Assembly: GCA_002104905.1 (NCBI GenBank)
Contig: MCFE01000562.1
Location: forward strand, 1-57,783
Direction of reading: 5' to 3'
Length of the DNA: 57,783 nt
Source of the DNA: Basidiobolus meristosporus CBS 931.73
Lineage: Eukaryota; Basidiobolomycota; Basidiobolomycetes; Basidiobolales; Basidiobolaceae
In this document: positions 1-11,520 of the stretch, piece by piece
Layout of the letters: every line of letters begins with the position of its first letter
Numbering within the stretch: position 1 is the stretch's first letter
Notes under the pieces: model-generated
The model's database searches: none
The model's input: the letters and a program-made list of their open reading frames with translations, nothing else
Told to the model about the DNA's origin: nothing
Program-made: the position numbers and the translations under genes

Positions 1-2100
1 TGCAAACTATATGTGGAATAGCCACAATAGTAGTGGGTAGGCACATAATTTGGGGTGATTTTATGATGGAATATATGAATTTCACAAGGGGAGGTAGAAA
101 AAGGAAATATGATTTGGTAAATTGGTACTGTAGCATTGTACAGCCATTTTAATGCCAATAGATATCTGTATAAAGGCCATCAAAATACCACCAATCTTTT
201 CTCATATATGGCATATATATTTACTGGCCACTTGGGTCTGCCTATATTAATGTAGACTGCAATAAAATAGTCAGAATGCTGTTTTCCATTGAAGAACCAC
301 ATCAACACCTTCAAGTTACCTACCTATTTAGCAGTAGAATCAGCAAAACACTGTTGCAATCCAGTCATAAGATTGTAAAGAGGGTCAATAATTCCAGGCT
401 GCCAGCATTATGAGAGGCTTATTGCAAGATCCTGATGGCTGATCCTGATTGAATCTACCTACAGAACCAAATTATTTTTCATAGGGAGTAAAGCTGAGCT
501 CTATAATGATGGATATAACCCTGAAAGCTGTATGCAGTCCAGGTCTACTCTAAATGGACACACAAAGCAACCTTGCCAATTTGGGATTTGCAAGAAATAG
601 TTAGTAAACAGCACTGGGAAGCTTTTTTGACTTCAATAGCACTTCAAGGTCATAGACTCAGAAAACTGTTTTACAGGCTTAAGCATGGTGTAAAAAGACT
701 ACACATGTCTGGAGGAGATTGGGTTCATTTGGAGCATTGGGGATCACAGTGTTTATATGAAACAGCTCAAGTTGGGCTAATTATGCTTGGTCTGTATGTG
801 AGCAACCTAAAAACATTCATAAGCTACAAGAAGGCCCTCAAACAGACAAAATCAAATCTGTTCAGCAAATTCAAGATGATGCCTCATGTTAAATATAAGA
901 TCTAGAACTCATCTGATTCTCAGCTCATATTGTGCTATTATTCTGATAGTATATTGCAGGTATTGAACCAGTGGTCTGCAATCAAATTTTCAGTTACTAT
1001 CTGGCACACTGTGATACTATTTGCACTTAATGTGGCACAATCCAGTGGAAAAAGTCTTATTCTCTCATATACAGATGATAAGTCTATATATGCTATTACT
1101 AACATAGTGAGGAAGGTTGATACCAGCTGGTTAATGATATAGTAGCAATATGCAGTAAAGGCAGAATGCTGGTGTAAGTCTGACATAAAGCAATAAGAAG
1201 CCTATTGACACACAATCAAAATGCTATCATGTTTTTGCCATATTATTCATTCTAGATTTACAAGCTAGCTGGGTACCCCTTAGGATATTGATAGTTATAA
1301 GCCTAGAGAAGCTTAAGAATCTGTCAACAATAAGACAATATTCTGCTGGTCATCAGGTATTTTCTCCCTTATTACCAGTAACATTGAATGTACCATAATC
1401 TTCAACATTATGAATAGGTTTGTACAGCAATATCATATGTATTGGAGCACTAAAGCACTATGTATGCAAGGTGTAATGGTCACAAATTAATATATATGGC
1501 AATACACATGTTTGTGTTCTCATGAATGTAATACTCTAGTGGATTTACAAGTCTTAAATACCATTAGAATACCAGCTGATTATCAGAAGAGTTTCAAGTT
1601 TGAGGTTCTTCATAGGGATACATCTGCATGTCTGCCTAATAACTAGTCCTGAGATATTTAGAGCTGAAAGTTTAGAGAAACCGGAGTTCCACTGATATTA
1701 TAATAATATTCAGCTGGCCTTTTGATCAATGAATGTGCATAGGTATGTAAAGAATAAAAGCAGTTCCAAAGTTTATTAGGAACACAATGCTTCCAGAGAA
1801 GTCAAGGTAATTGAGACATCAAGTTCATTCTAATGAGTGTACGTACTAATTTATCCCTTTTTGCTGCACCATGTTCATCTATCACATATGTTTACTAATA
1901 GAACGTAGCATAAATAGGCGCCCTACTACTCCATCATTTAAAATGATCACCATGCATTACATCAGGCCATGCAACTGATGGTACTAAAGCAGGATATTTG
2001 CATGCATTGCCAACACATCAGACATATCCAGGCCCATCGCGATGTCAATCTATACAGAAACTGCTGAGATCCTGAGCAACCAGATTTTAATGAGGGGGAA
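1..2100. other. AT-rich gene-free repeat island
   Basis: This stretch is AT-rich and full of stops in all frames. I see no convincing gene; the longest frames (such as 573-905) start at non-ATG codons and have no domain. It carries degenerate copies of short motifs also found at 8.2-9.4 kb (for example 'ggccatcaaaatacc' near 169 and 'cagccattttaatgcc' near 142) and one clearer palindromic element copy at about 1566-1722. It is best read as decayed transposon sequence. Confidence 0.55.
1566..1722. repeat. Short copy of palindromic MITE-like element
   Basis: The right half of this stretch aligns, with many mismatches, to the reverse complement of the left arm of the larger inverted-repeat element at 8247-8774: both contain 'cctgagatatt', 'gagaaacc' and a terminal 'cagctg..ggcc' block. 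The left half ('cattagaatacc', 'ctgattatcag') resembles the same arm in forward orientation. I read it as a smaller, internally deleted member of the same non-autonomous family. The boundaries are approximate. Confidence 0.4.
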
Positions 2101-4255
2101 GATTTCCCACCAAAAGGCACTAATTCGCGGATTCCGTAGATAGCCTAATACTTTCTATTTTGCGGTCTAGATAGTATTCGCAAGTGCCTGAAGTGGGCAC
2201 CATATGCTTATGGACCTAGACCGCGAAATGATTGCTGCTAGTTGTGGAATCATGGAAATCCATTTGAAGAATCGCCAGGACTTTATGGACAGCATTGGAC
2301 AGGTAGCCTGTCGGAGTGGCTAGTAGGTGGCGCCAAAAATGGACACCAGCAAGAACTCCGAACCAACCATAGGCCCTGAAGCATCACATGGGCGCCCTCT
2401 TTGTATAGCTCTACGGTGAATGGGATGGAGATCCGAGGTATTTTTAGAACCAGATGGGTCAGGCGCACTCAACGCTACACACTTAGCTAACGTGACAAAC
2501 GCACCATGATATATAGCAGGTCCAGCAGCAGCCCCATCGCATCGCTTATTATCGAATTGTTGTGAGGAATGATTAGGCGGGAATCGCAGTGCATCACGGC
2601 ACCACTGGTACACACTGGTAGTTGCTGCATGACACTGGGATTCGTCTGGACAGTGGATGTCAACAAGCCGTATGAGGATTGATTGGAAACTTCGCATTGT
2701 GCATCTGTGGCATCGGCTAATGATTGCTCATGGTTTGTATGTTCATGTCAAATCATCCCTGCTTCCCCCATCCAACGGCGATTACATTCTATTTCTGAAA
2801 CGTTTCAGTTCAGGGCCTCTGAATGGCCAGGAGTAGCCCTCCATTCCGGAATCATCCCAGATGGCTAGCCGATTCCGGAAGATCTCCTTGGAGCCTGGTG
2901 ACCGAAGGATCACAATCCAACTCATCAAGCAGTGGAATCATGGGGAGCCAACACGAGGATCGCATGTGTTGACAACATAGATGGTTTCCGGGTAGTGCAA
3001 TACAGCAATGACGTATCGCTTGTGATGGAGCCAAAGGAGTTGAATCAACTGATTGTTCGTGATCAATCAACAACCGAGCTAATTAATGCACGTAATGAAT
3101 AGCCCCATCCCAATGCTTTTCCAAGACTACGAAGCGTAAACAATGACTGTTTGGGATGGTCGACCTCTGGCTAAGCCTAAAACCGAGAATGGCTCAGCTG
3201 GATGGATGTTTTACCTAAATCCCCATCCCCGACACCGTTGCCGTTGCTGTCCCCATGTTGAGCAATTGTTGATGCTCTGCCTTTCTCCGACCAAGAATGA
3301 TACACGTTGTGCGTCCGGGTCTGCTCTTGGGCACGACGCCGTTTCATCGTTTGCGATGCAAAGATCGGGCGCATAATATTCAGTCGACAAGTGTGGTTCC
3401 AATTTAATCACTAGTTACACGTCCATTTAGTCCGAATTAGGTCATTGGAGGGTGGGAACCTGGGCGTCACGTGCGCAGCGGGAGTAGGAGAATGAGAAAT
3501 TTCTGTTTATGACTGTTTTGACGACCTTGTGACTGGGATTTTGAGGGGAGGCTGACCTTGAAGATGCCTGGAGATGCATTTGCAAGGTGTTAGTTGCGTG
3601 CAATCTCTTGAGGTGCGCGGGATCTAACGATTCAATGGCCCATTTCAGTTATCTCCAAACTGTTGCTTATCTTGTCGGGAGACGACACCTGGGATTGGGA
3701 ATGGAAATAAGCATATTCGTCATGGGATGTTTGAGCTGATGCAAGTCCAATAATCGGAGAACTGGGTTCGTCATTGAACTCTAAAACCCGCGCTTACCGG
3801 TGTGTCTAGCTTTTGCTCGTGGTTTGATAGGCAAGGAATGTGTCCTCAAGCTTGGGTAACTCTACGGTGCAACGGGTGTGCTGCAGGCCATTGTAGGACT
3901 TCCCGCTGCCCTGCCAATACACATTGGCGCGGCTCTTGCCACTGATGATGCCCACGGACGCCGCGTATTGCCATCTCGCAATGGCGCACATGTTTAACCC
4001 ATCACAGTAACCCAAAAGGCTATCATCATCCTATGCACGATGTGATCACACCATTTCAAATGGTGGTTATCTTTAGAACTCCAAGCAGGATTACCAAATG
4101 CGAGCGGTCTATTGCGGAATCTGAATCTTGACTACATTGGCTGATTACAGGCTCTGGTTGGTTGGATGGCAATTTTGGTCAGATGGGTAAAGTTTCAGGA
4201 GAGATAGTGGCCAGCAGCAAGGGCATGGTCTCATAGGCTTGTGCCCACCGAAAGG
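2101..4255. other. Intergenic region, no supported gene
   Basis: GC content rises towards that of the host genes, but no ORF shows a domain, clear codon bias or a credible start. The longest frame is on the minus strand at 2320-2697; it is not recognisable. Overlapping frames on both strands around 3143-3411 look like chance. A decayed gene cannot be excluded. Confidence 0.4.
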
Positions 4256-4263
4256 TATATAAG
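4256..4263 (+). promoter_or_regulatory. TATA box (TATATAAG)
   Basis: A TATATAAG motif lies about 270 nt before the first in-frame ATG of the 4527-5330 gene and is followed by pyrimidine-rich sequence typical of a fungal 5' leader. Transcription would begin near 4285-4295. This is inferred from position only. Confidence 0.4.
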
Positions 4264-4364
4264 TCGGCCCTCGACACGCCCAACTCGTTACTGTCCGGTT
4301 CTTTTCTATTTTCCTTCACCTTCTTCCTCTTGCTCGATAAATTTTGACTTTAGAAACTGCGATA

Positions 4365-4376
4365 ATGGCCTACTAG
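4365..4376 (+). other. Minimal upstream ORF (ATG GCC TAC TAG)
   Basis: The first ATG downstream of the TATA box opens a three-codon uORF. A second uORF (4504-4620, 38 codons) begins at the next ATG and reads across the 4527 start in another frame, ending 17 nt before the in-frame ATG at 4638. If the leader is unspliced, this arrangement would favour initiation at 4638 by reinitiation or leaky scanning. Confidence 0.35.
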
Positions 4377-4526
4377 ACTGTTTGTTTCGCTCAGCAATCC
4401 CTCGTATTTCCTCCCTAATTGCGACCACCTTACTCTACGATAATTCCTTCTGAAGAAAGAATTTCGATCCAACCAAGCACCATTTTTCCCCTACCGAAAT
4501 ATCATGAAGCGCTTAACAAGTCCTCT

Positions 4527-5330
4527 ATGCCCTCGGCGTCCTTTTTATCTACACCACAGCAACTGCCATCACCGCTCAAGTTCCACGTTTCGTCTCCGAA
4601 CGTATTTCCTCCGCGACTAAACAACCCACCACCTGACATGGCTGCCGACTACCCTGGCTCTGACTTGGGGGATAGCCAGTGCTCTCCTCCCACCGACAGC
4701 GCCCCTTATTATGAAGATGTATATTATCACCTATACGCTATATCGCAAAAAAAACTTGTGTCCATTACCGAATCACGAATAGATCTAGGAGTTCGTAAAG
4801 CAGTTCTAATCAACAATTTATTCCGCACCCTCCCACCGTCAGCCGCCTCAGAAATGATCATGACCGACTCCAACGATACGGATGATGAGTCCGAGTCCGT
4901 CCCGTCTATCGATATGGAGGAGCAATCCTGGTTTGACTCATGTTTGGAAGACCTGCATGACGATGACGATGATTTCGACAACTCTGATGACGAGATGGAG
5001 TGGTCTTGGTCGTCAGGCAACGTTCAAGGAGACTCCTTCATGGACTATGATCACACTCCGCAGAACCACTCTTCGCCATGTTTCCTGCACCAATCGAAGG
5101 AGGGGTATCAGGTGGTTGGTGACCCGCGCCTCCGCAGCTCCATGGGTGCGTCTAAGCCGGGGCCCAAGTCTCTTGCCACCTCCCATCAGGAGAAGCAGGC
5201 CTACCTATCAAGATACTTTTGCAGAGACGGCACGGTCCCTTCGAACGAAGCGCACAACAGCAGGATATGGTCTGGTAATTCGGGGAAGTTCTCCTTGGGC
5301 TGCTATTCCAACCATCTATTTTATTTGTGA
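4527..5330 (+). CDS. Acidic hypothetical protein with conserved-looking helical segment
   Basis: I do not recognise this 267-residue protein. The first in-frame ATG is at 4527; the ATG at 4638 (MAADYPGSD..., 230 residues) has a better context (gacATGg) and follows two upstream ORFs, so it may be the true start. The N-terminus is Ser/Pro-rich. A segment beginning EDVYYHLYAISQKKLVSI (about residues 63-102) is rich in charged and aliphatic residues and looks helical and structured. It is followed by a very acidic Asp/Ser tract (residues about 125-180, with a run of five Asp) and a basic, less structured C-terminus. The acidic tract suggests a nuclear or regulatory role, but no function can be assigned. 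A TATA box lies at 4256. The 3' end could be spliced differently: a GTAATT donor occurs near 5275. Confidence 0.55.
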   Translation: MPSASFLSTPQQLPSPLKFHVSSPNVFPPRLNNPPPDMAADYPGSDLGDSQCSPPTDSAPYYEDVYYHLYAISQKKLVSITESRIDLGVRKAVLINNLFRTLPPSAASEMIMTDSNDTDDESESVPSIDMEEQSWFDSCLEDLHDDDDDFDNSDDEMEWSWSSGNVQGDSFMDYDHTPQNHSSPCFLHQSKEGYQVVGDPRLRSSMGASKPGPKSLATSHQEKQAYLSRYFCRDGTVPSNEAHNSRIWSGNSGKFSLGCYSNHLFYL

Positions 5331-8246
5331 TGTGCTGGTGAGGGCGAGGTCCAGCTAACTCCTAACGTACTCCATTGCTACTTATCACGGACACAACATC
5401 CAAGTAAATCTCTTCTAGGTCTTCTTTTTATTGTTTAGCACTGTTTTATTTCGTATAAGAGCATTACAGTATTTCTTGATTTTCATCTTTCTGTAGAACC
5501 ACCACACAACTAAATTCCGTCCTTAAACTCGCTTCAGTTTTTGAAAATGTATTCAATTATTTTACCACCCACTGTGAACAAAGCCGTACACCAGCACCCC
5601 TTTGAAACTATTGCGCCAGAAAGAATATAAATACACTCTTTAATTAGAGCCACCCGAGTCCTTCCTGAGTTTATCTTCCACGAATGGCTCTAGCTCTCGT
5701 AACCTTTCAACCTAACTCCCATCCTTAACCCACCCTGATCGAGGTCCTCCCATCCGTGAGGTAGGGGGGACAATAGTAAAGCCCCTGTTGCTGAATGTTT
5801 GTAAGGACCGCGATGTGACTGCATTCCTGGACACACGCCTAATGCCCGGCGCTGTCGAGTGACCGTCACTGGGTTTGTCAAAAATCGGAGTTTGCGCGGT
5901 GGATGCAGCGTGACTAAACAAAGATAATAGGTTTGTCATCGTGACATGGCCTTGCTTGCTTCTGGGAAGGTACCATTTCCCGACCGATCCACCAATCCCG
6001 ATGAGACGGTGCGATGGATGGCTTTCGTCGATTGAAATAAGCTCATCCGCTTCACGACAGGGGTAGTCACTTGGATCCTGTGGCGGGATCACTCATATCT
6101 AGGTCCCATTGCCTCATCGGGATGCTGCTAGCATCCATTCCCTATCCCCTCCGAGCCAGGTCACCTGACCAGATGCGTGACAAGAGATGACGGAGTCTGC
6201 GGGATTGACCAGCTGAAACCCGAGCTTCAATCATTGCTGATACAAGGGATTAAGGTTAGATGACGCTAGACTGAGTGGCCAACATGGGCGATGGATCCGA
6301 GATCCTAGAAAGAACGTGCCCTATCTCTCGCTGCAATCCGCGCATAGCCGGGCCTTGTGATTCACGCCTCAAGCAAAGGGCTGGTTGCTGATCTGTAATC
6401 ACAATTCGCCCCAATCGCCATATACTAGGGTAGAGAAAATCCTCGGATCGTGATCAGCTCCCCCTGACATCGTCATGGGCAACATCAGACACGCAACCCA
6501 CCTTCGCAACTTCAAACCTAGTCAAACAGCAACCGCCCTTCCCTTCCCTCTCCTAAGCAGTCCGGGATGTCGAGGATCGCCTTAATCAGGAGGACTTTTC
6601 GTCCGCATTGGCTGGACGGATCCGGGATTGATAGGAATGGTTACCAATCGTGGCTAGCTGCCCACCCACTTTGAGCAATACGGAGACTTCAAGTTGTACA
6701 GCCGTTGGGTGGACTGCCAGTTCCCTGTTTTGCCAGTCACATCTCTAGGTTTACCCTCTCCCCCAATCAAAGGCCTCTTACCGGATTACACCAGCTTCAC
6801 TAAATTGCTTGGTTAGAAGGGGCAATTCTAGCCATCTGTTATCAATGAAACCAACCATCGTTCAGACTATCATTAACTTAATGAATCGAACTCCTGATAG
6901 CATCTATAGATAGGTCATTTGGACGATCATCTTGGCCATTCATAGAAACTAGCCCATGACATACGGCGGATGAGCCTGGATGGAAGTCGCCCTCCCACAT
7001 GTGCTCTTCGGTCGGGTTTCCAGCGGTACGCAAGTAAGCTAGCCAGTTGCTCACTCGCTCTAACTCGGCATGCCTACCCCCAAGGGTGACGAATGCTCTC
7101 CCTATCGAGAGGGCTGGCATGTGTGCCCTCGGCCTTGGCTATTCTGAATCCCTGTTGGCGGTTTGAACTATTGGTTGATCCTCCGATTAGAAGATTTGCG
7201 ATTTAGCCCGGGGTAGAAATCTCACTAGTTCACGACATATTTGTACCGGCTCATGTGGCAATGGGCACTGTGCTTTCCTACACCGTATGGTGGGGGATGT
7301 CAAACCCATGGTTGCCCCCTGGGAGCTGCGGGATTTGACGCACACAAGTGTATTACAATCACTGGAAGCTCGTTGACAACGATGCCCCCGGAAGCCAAAG
7401 TAATGATGAATTTCCTGTCATTGGTAACGTGACTTGAATGATACCAATCTCGTGAGCGCTTTACAACTGGTTTCGCAGCATCGTCCCTGCGAAAATACAT
7501 TGGTCTTACCTACTTGGTTCATTCTATTGAATATGTTTATCATGAATAGCAGCAGCATGGGTCATTGTCAGATGATGCTTGGTTCTCGATTTTCCTAATT
7601 GTCAGGATCATACATGAACCAAATGTGCAATTGCTCATTCCTCTTGTGTGTCCCAATTCATCACCTGGCTCTTTTGTATCTTTCTTTAAATACATCTCGA
7701 GTTCATTGTTAAATCGGCCGGTTAAATGACCAATGGTAAGGTGTTACAGAGTCTGGGAAATATTTCGAACTAATATGACGGACCTGGGCGTTGGTTTGAT
7801 ATTCAAACGTAGACTGGCCTCTGGTAAAGAAATTCTAATTCCTGATTAAGGACTCCTGCAGCGCGGTATACCAAGAATTTGACCAAGCTGACTAGTTTGG
7901 TACTAGTTACCTTCATGCCCAAATCTGTTAAATTTGGTGAGAGAAGACTAGGTTTTTGTTGTGTACTACAAATAGCTAGCTTTCCCGCAAACTAGTTACA
8001 AGCAAGGATTTCTTGATAATGTAACCAATGGCATTCCAATCGGTTCTCATACATGTATACTGAGATCATATAGAATGCTTCACTTCCTGGTGTATTGGCA
8101 AGTTGGACAATTATATTGACATGTCAGGGATAGTAAGAGTTTTAAAGGTGTGCATGTGTTTTACTATTAAGTTATACTTACAATGTCATTTGCTTTGCAC
8201 AAATATCAAGGGTGAGCAATATTGTAGTAATAATAAGTTAACCATA
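5331..8246. other. Intergenic region, no supported gene
   Basis: About 2.9 kb without a gene I can support. Minus-strand frames at 5712-6092 and 6878-7120 are open but have no recognisable domain, and the first starts at GTG. Composition shifts from balanced (5.3-7.6 kb) to AT-rich (7.6-8.2 kb) approaching the transposon island. Confidence 0.4.
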
Positions 8247-8774
8247 CCCTAAGAAAAAAAGTTAAGAAAAGGCCCATTAGAATACCCTCATATTATCAGC
8301 TGAATTCCAGGTTTCTCAAAACTGATAACTCTCAATATCTCAGGTATTAGCTATTTGGCAGACAAGCAGACATATTTTCCTGGAGGAGACTAGGCCAGCT
8401 AATAATTGGTTGAATTTCAAGCTTGAGATTTTTCATAGGTCACAGTGGTGAATATCCCTATGAAAGATCACAAACTTGGAATTCATCTGACCTTCAGCTG
8501 GTATTCTGCTGGCATTCCAATGGTACTTTGCTCATATAGCTGGTGCTTTCTCCGCATATTATCAGTTGCAATTTTTGGCAGAAGTGGTCATCAGCTGATT
8601 ACCAAGTTTAGTCTGAATGCAAGTTGGCCTAATCTCCTCCAGGAAAATATATCTGCTGTTATGCCTAACAGCCAATACCTGAGAAATTGAGAATTGTCAT
8701 TTTTGAGAAACTTGGAATTCAGCAAACATTATGATGGTATTTTGCTGGCCCTTTCTCAATTTTTTTTCTCAGGG
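8247..8774. repeat. Palindromic MITE-like inverted-repeat element
   Basis: The two ends are imperfect inverted repeats. The left end runs ccctaagaaaaaaagtt..aggccc; the reverse complement of the right end runs ccctgagaaaaaaaatt..gggcc. Pairing continues inward through 'gctgaattcca(g/a)gtttctcaaaa', 'tctcaggtatt(a/g)gct' and 'atattttcctggaggaga(c/t)taggcca'. The arms are roughly 170 bp each and flank an unpaired centre of about 190 bp. There is no ORF. The size and structure fit a non-autonomous foldback element or MITE. No clear target-site duplication is visible (flanks ata / att), and the autonomous parent is not in the window. Confidence 0.6.
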
Positions 8775-11161
8775 ATTTGTTTTGGGTATCTCTGAAGCAA
8801 GCTCAATCAAAGCAAGCTTACTTATTGGGTCATAGACAAACAACTTCCATGCTACATGTCAGGCTCCAAGCAGTGGTACAAATATTATCAAGTCAACTTG
8901 TTGAGCTTTGGAACATACATCCAAATCAGAGATTCAATGACAAACATATGCATGCTCAAAGCACCCACTCCTTTATTGTATCTACCCTTAGTGTATTAGA
9001 GTGCCCCAGTATTCCAATAAGTGCCATCTAGTGCCCAAATAGGGCATCATCAATACATTTACCCTTTGAAGAATGAATTGGTCCTGCTGTCAGGATCCTA
9101 CATTGAGGCCATCATAATGCCAGCAGCTTGGAAGTATTTACACCCTACACAATCTTTTGGTAGGATTATGATGGTGTTTTGCAGCTTTTACTACCAAATA
9201 GAGTTATAATGTCAACAGTGTTTTAATGGTCGTTTGGCAAGACTTTCACAGCATTTCTATGTTCTTCATTTGGTCTACATTCATTTGAGCAGACAAAGTT
9301 GACTAATATATGTAACTCCTTATATGGCAAGAAACAGGATGGTGTTTTAACAGCCTTGATGCAGAGCTCTTTTGGCATTATCACAGCAGTACAGAGGCCT
9401 ACAGCCAGTCCTGTATAATTCTGCTGTACCACTTTAGTAAATACTATTTCATTTTTCTGCCTCATCTTAATGCCAATATATTCTTTCTCCCTGCTGCAAT
9501 CTAAGGCCCCACATTGGTGCACTCTGGTTCTTGTTTGTGCAAATGCCATATTGAATGGTGCAGAAATTAGCTTGTGCCTAAGAGAAACTTGGCATGCTTT
9601 GGAAAGTTATCCTAATAAAAATCAGTTGCTTGTTGCATTTCACCCAATCTTCCATTAATTGACAGATTACCCATGCATCTGAGCAGCTTAGCTTCTTAAT
9701 TCCAAAGGCATAGGGGTCTCCATTTGCACATCTGGGCTCAGTATTCTCCAACTTCTGCTGGTGGTCCTCCATATGCCAATTCATCACATCCATGATGGGC
9801 CTGAAGGCAATAATCTTGATGAAATTGGAGTATGGTGGGATTTGCAACTTGACTTGTCTTCCTATCTTGCCACACATGCATCTCATAGGAAACTCCCAAA
9901 AGGTGAAGTAAGGTTCAACATTCTCCACATGCAGAGTAAGATGAAGTAGAAAATGTTTACAGTAGAAGCATTGATCTACAGGTATGCCTTTGTACATGTA
10001 GGATAGTAGCTCAAATCTGGTCACAAGCCCATTACATAAATGCTGTAACTATGTTAAATTGACATTGTGATGCATGTCATGATTACATGACATCCCTGAC
10101 CTTTCATAATCTGACCAAACCAAATTGTTAAAGACATTCCAGTTACCTCTAGAACATTTTGTCACATTTTAGCAATTTCATGCAGGCTTCAAGTCCATGT
10201 AACACAATAGATCACTCTATGGAAGCTTCCCACTGGAATTTATGTAGTCAATGCCATATATGGCATTCACATATCCCATCATCTAGTCACATGCTCAACT
10301 AACCCCATGCATATCCCCATGTGGTGTTCTAGTCTGCTCTTTAGTATGTTTCTATCATTGAACACTTACTGTGCCTCACCCCAGAACCCCATCAGTATTG
10401 CCAATATCTCTTGGCATCCATATTGCAAAAAAGTATTTATAATCTTACCCCCCCTTTTGTATTCCTTGGTCTAATAAACACAGGACTTGAATAGGCATCC
10501 TTGCCTTGGAATCACCCTTGCCTTGTTGATCCAAACTCAAGTCCCTTCCTGGTTCTGCCTTGCCTAGCACTACTCTCCTGCCTTGTGTTCATTCATAATA
10601 ATACACTTCTGGATAATTATTCCCAAAATATCAACATATGACTCCCAATGTTTTCAATGTGCGCAAGGTAAAAATAGCTTTCCAGCTTTGCTGCAACTAC
10701 ATGCTGGCTTCTGTACATTTTCAGTGGGAAGATGATCCTCCTAGTGTTGGTTTCTGGATGATAATTATGTGTATCAGTTACAGGGCAGGTATTCTAGATC
10801 TCACATATTCAATAGTAATACGCTGTGTTATGTGCTGAAAAGCAAGCTATCTTGTGGATTGCCAAGTTATCTCCAATGCAGGCAATAATTTGCTCTTTAA
10901 CATGATGGCCATTTACTATTATCCTGCTGGATAGCATATAATACATCCAGCAATGGATACAAGTAGCCACCTAGGTTGGTTGGTTAATTGTGCCCAGATA
11001 TCTATGAGACTACCATCACATCTCTGCTCTGATACTGTAAGATGGACAGCAGATTCAGGTTGATGAGAATTAGCAGCCAGCAGGATTTGCTGATAGAGTA
11101 CCTGTTCAATGTGAATCCATCAAGCACCAAGGCAAAGGCATGGCCATATATACCTTCAAGG
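8775..11161. other. AT-rich decayed repeat region
   Basis: No supported gene. Short variants of an 'atgatggt(a/g)ttttgc(t/a)g' motif recur (near 8727, 9168 and 9338), related to the terminal part of the 8247-8774 element. Minus-strand frames at 9223-9549 and 9578-10024 lie close together and the second contains two CxxC/CxC pairs (CFYC, CMC), which could be remnants of a transposase. I cannot identify the family and both lack reliable starts. Confidence 0.4.
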
Positions 11162-11508
11162 TGTTGTAAAAGTTTGTAATTCCACCTAAATATTCACCTA
11201 ACTTAGTCACTTAGATCATTACCACCATATCCTAGAGAATACTGACCAAAATCCTTGTTGGGATTTACTTAGAATATCTTCACCAAAGTATTGGATACCC
11301 AGAACATGAAACTTCTCAAAGTTGCTCAATCAACCCTAAACTTTGCACACATGTTCTTGCAACCTTCCTAAACTTACTCTATGCACTTGTTATGCTAAGA
11401 CCATGTAAAAGTATAAATACTACTTTTCATTCAACAAATCATTAAGGGAAACCACATAGTCTACTTGATCTCCCAATCACCTTCAATATCTCCGAGACAC
11501 TTAAAACA
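11162..11508 (+). repeat. 5' LTR of copia element 1
   Basis: It begins TGTTGTAAAAGTTTG and ends ..CACTTAAAACA immediately before the primer-binding site. It aligns along its length to the LTRs at 15387-15680, 15681-16029 and 20388-20737 (shared 'aattccacct', 'tgttgggatttactt', 'catgttct' and 'aaatcattaag' blocks). A 'gtataaatac' TATA-like motif lies near 11412. Confidence 0.85.
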
Positions 11509-11520
11509 GGCTATGAGCCC
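11509..11520 (+). other. Primer-binding site, internal initiator tRNA-Met (half-tRNA type)
   Basis: GGCTATGAGCCC directly abuts the LTR. Apart from one mismatch it is complementary to the anticodon arm of initiator tRNA-Met (GGGCTCATAACC). This is the half-tRNA priming arrangement known from Drosophila copia. The gag ATG lies inside this site. Confidence 0.75.

Noticed and set aside
573-905. 110-codon plus-strand frame
   Set aside because: Begins at TTG in AT-rich repeat DNA and contains no motif.
2320-2697. 125-codon minus-strand frame
   Set aside because: No domain and no promoter or splice context; cannot be told from chance.
8247-8774. CRISPR or tandem-repeat array
   Set aside because: The repetition is inverted and imperfect, without regular spacers, and the genome is eukaryotic.
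9578-10024. 148-codon minus-strand frame with CxxC-like pairs
   Set aside because: Starts at GTG, sits in decayed AT-rich repeats and matches no transposase motif I can name; mentioned only as a possible relic.
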